Assembly (NCBI GenBank): GCA_020632975.1
Contig: JACKEL010000002.1
Span: 434,001-498,000 of the forward strand
DNA from: Myxococcales bacterium
Lineage (GTDB): Bacteria; Myxococcota_C; UBA6777
Reading direction: 5' to 3'
Length of the DNA: 64,000 nucleotides
The notes under the pieces are model-generated. The model saw nothing but the letters and a program-made list of their open reading frames with translations, was not told the origin of the DNA and made no database searches. This document shows, piece by piece, positions 63,563-64,000 of the stretch. Made by a program: the position numbers and the translations under genes. The first letter of the stretch is position 1, and the number at the start of each line of letters is the position of its first letter.

Positions 63563-63792
63563 CGTGGCTCTCCTTTTTGGGATGGATGTTTGGCAAGCGA
63601 ACCTGCTTTTTTCTGATTCCATTATCTACGGATCGCAAACAAATGTTGCTGAAAATCGTTTATTCTTTCAGTGGCTTAGAGCGAGACATGTTCTATCTTT
63701 CTGCAAAAAGAAGAACAGTTTGCGCCAGTTGGCTCTTTTCGGGGGGGCGTTTGGGAGGAGATCTTTTGGGGTGGGGTGTTTGTGGGGAGCTA

Positions 63793-64000
63793 TCAGCGAA
63801 GATGTTTGAGAAAGGCGATGATATCGTCAAGCTGTTGTTTGGAGAAGGTATCTTTGTAGATGGGCATGACATTGCGATCGCCTGCAAGCTCGATCGTGTC
63901 GGAACGTCGGATCTTTTGGCGAAAGTATGCGTCATCGCGGAGGCGTTTTTTCCCGTCTGCGAGGAGGGCAAGTTGTCCATAGATGCCCTTGAGTGTAGGG
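63793..64000 (-). CDS. Cytochrome c domain, C-terminal part (cut by window edge)
   Basis: Partial: 68 codons ending in TGA at 63793-63795; the 5' part lies outside the window. The peptide reads PTLKGIYGQLALLADGKKRL, then DDAYFRQKIRRSDTIEL, VMPIYKDTFSKQQL, DDIIAFLKHLR. This is the usual C-terminal half of a class I cytochrome c, with the axial heme Met in the MP motif and the closing helix; the CxxCH must be upstream. The pattern closely resembles the heme domain fused to subunit II of caa3-type cytochrome oxidases, but a free or other fused cytochrome c is possible. Confidence 0.78.
   Translation of the reverse strand, partial: PTLKGIYGQLALLADGKKRLRDDAYFRQKIRRSDTIELAGDRNVMPIYKDTFSKQQLDDIIAFLKHLR

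Noticed and set aside
63693..63980. A 95-codon minus-strand frame at the right edge
   Set aside because: It is in a different frame from the cytochrome c peptide, which has clear heme-protein motifs over the same bases.

Overview
This window looks like chromosomal DNA of a free-living, didermic, Myxococcota-like (deltaproteobacterial-grade) bacterium of moderate GC. That is an inference. It rests on many large Cys-rich lipoproteins, MopE-type 'EICDGxDNDCDGxxDE' repeats, a Ser/Thr kinase with a Pro-rich tail and C-terminal membrane anchor, PEGA/TPR and WD40 surface proteins, an FHA-containing penicillin-binding protein and a CreBC-type two-component system. I see no tRNA, rRNA, CRISPR array, insertion sequence or integrase.

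Layout. 0-2.4 kb: a membrane VWA/glutamine-amidotransferase-like protein, convergent with a hybrid PAS histidine kinase (2.4-4.9 kb). 5.1-12.5 kb: a seven-gene minus-strand operon (TM protein, DUF4129, DUF4350, MoxR ATPase, DUF58, SpoIIM-like, RDD), the MoxR/DUF58 cell-envelope cluster, preceded by holA (12.7-13.8 kb). 14-19.6 kb: membrane retropepsin-like protease, DUF1285 protein, lysine-2-oxoglutarate reductase-like protein, DUF971 protein with a remarkable alternating-His tail, and an acyl-CoA dehydrogenase. 19.9-24.6 kb: carA and carB. 24.7-29.4 kb: a 1556-residue FHA/penicillin-binding transpeptidase. 29.4-33.2 kb: MopE-repeat/WD40 lipoprotein. 33.4-36.5 kb: creC, creB and a lipoprotein. 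36.8-41.5 kb: Ser/Thr kinase, PEGA protein and a Cys-rich protein on the plus strand. 41.6-43.8 kb: DUF1338 dioxygenase and a Zn alcohol dehydrogenase.

43.9-59.1 kb is the most unusual part: a ~15 kb minus-strand block encoding a small lipoprotein, a ~2000-residue Cys-rich/helical surface protein interrupted by one in-frame TAA, a TcB/SpvB/RHS protein of 1814 residues without a C-terminal toxin, a Cys-rich exported protein (ATGA-coupled to the RHS gene) and a membrane-anchored phage tail-collar protein. The helical protein ends with a motif resembling the C-terminus of TcA subunits, so the block may be a diverged, cell-surface Tc-toxin-like assembly.

59.6-64 kb: a family commonly labelled 3-methyladenine DNA glycosylase, a class I methyltransferase, a cis-prenyltransferase (UppS-like), a goose-type lysozyme without signal peptide and, at the right edge, the C-terminal part of a cytochrome c domain.

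Functionally, primary metabolism (pyrimidine/arginine precursor synthesis, lysine and acyl-CoA catabolism, undecaprenyl phosphate synthesis, DNA replication) is interleaved with envelope biogenesis and a large investment in secreted, disulfide-rich surface proteins.
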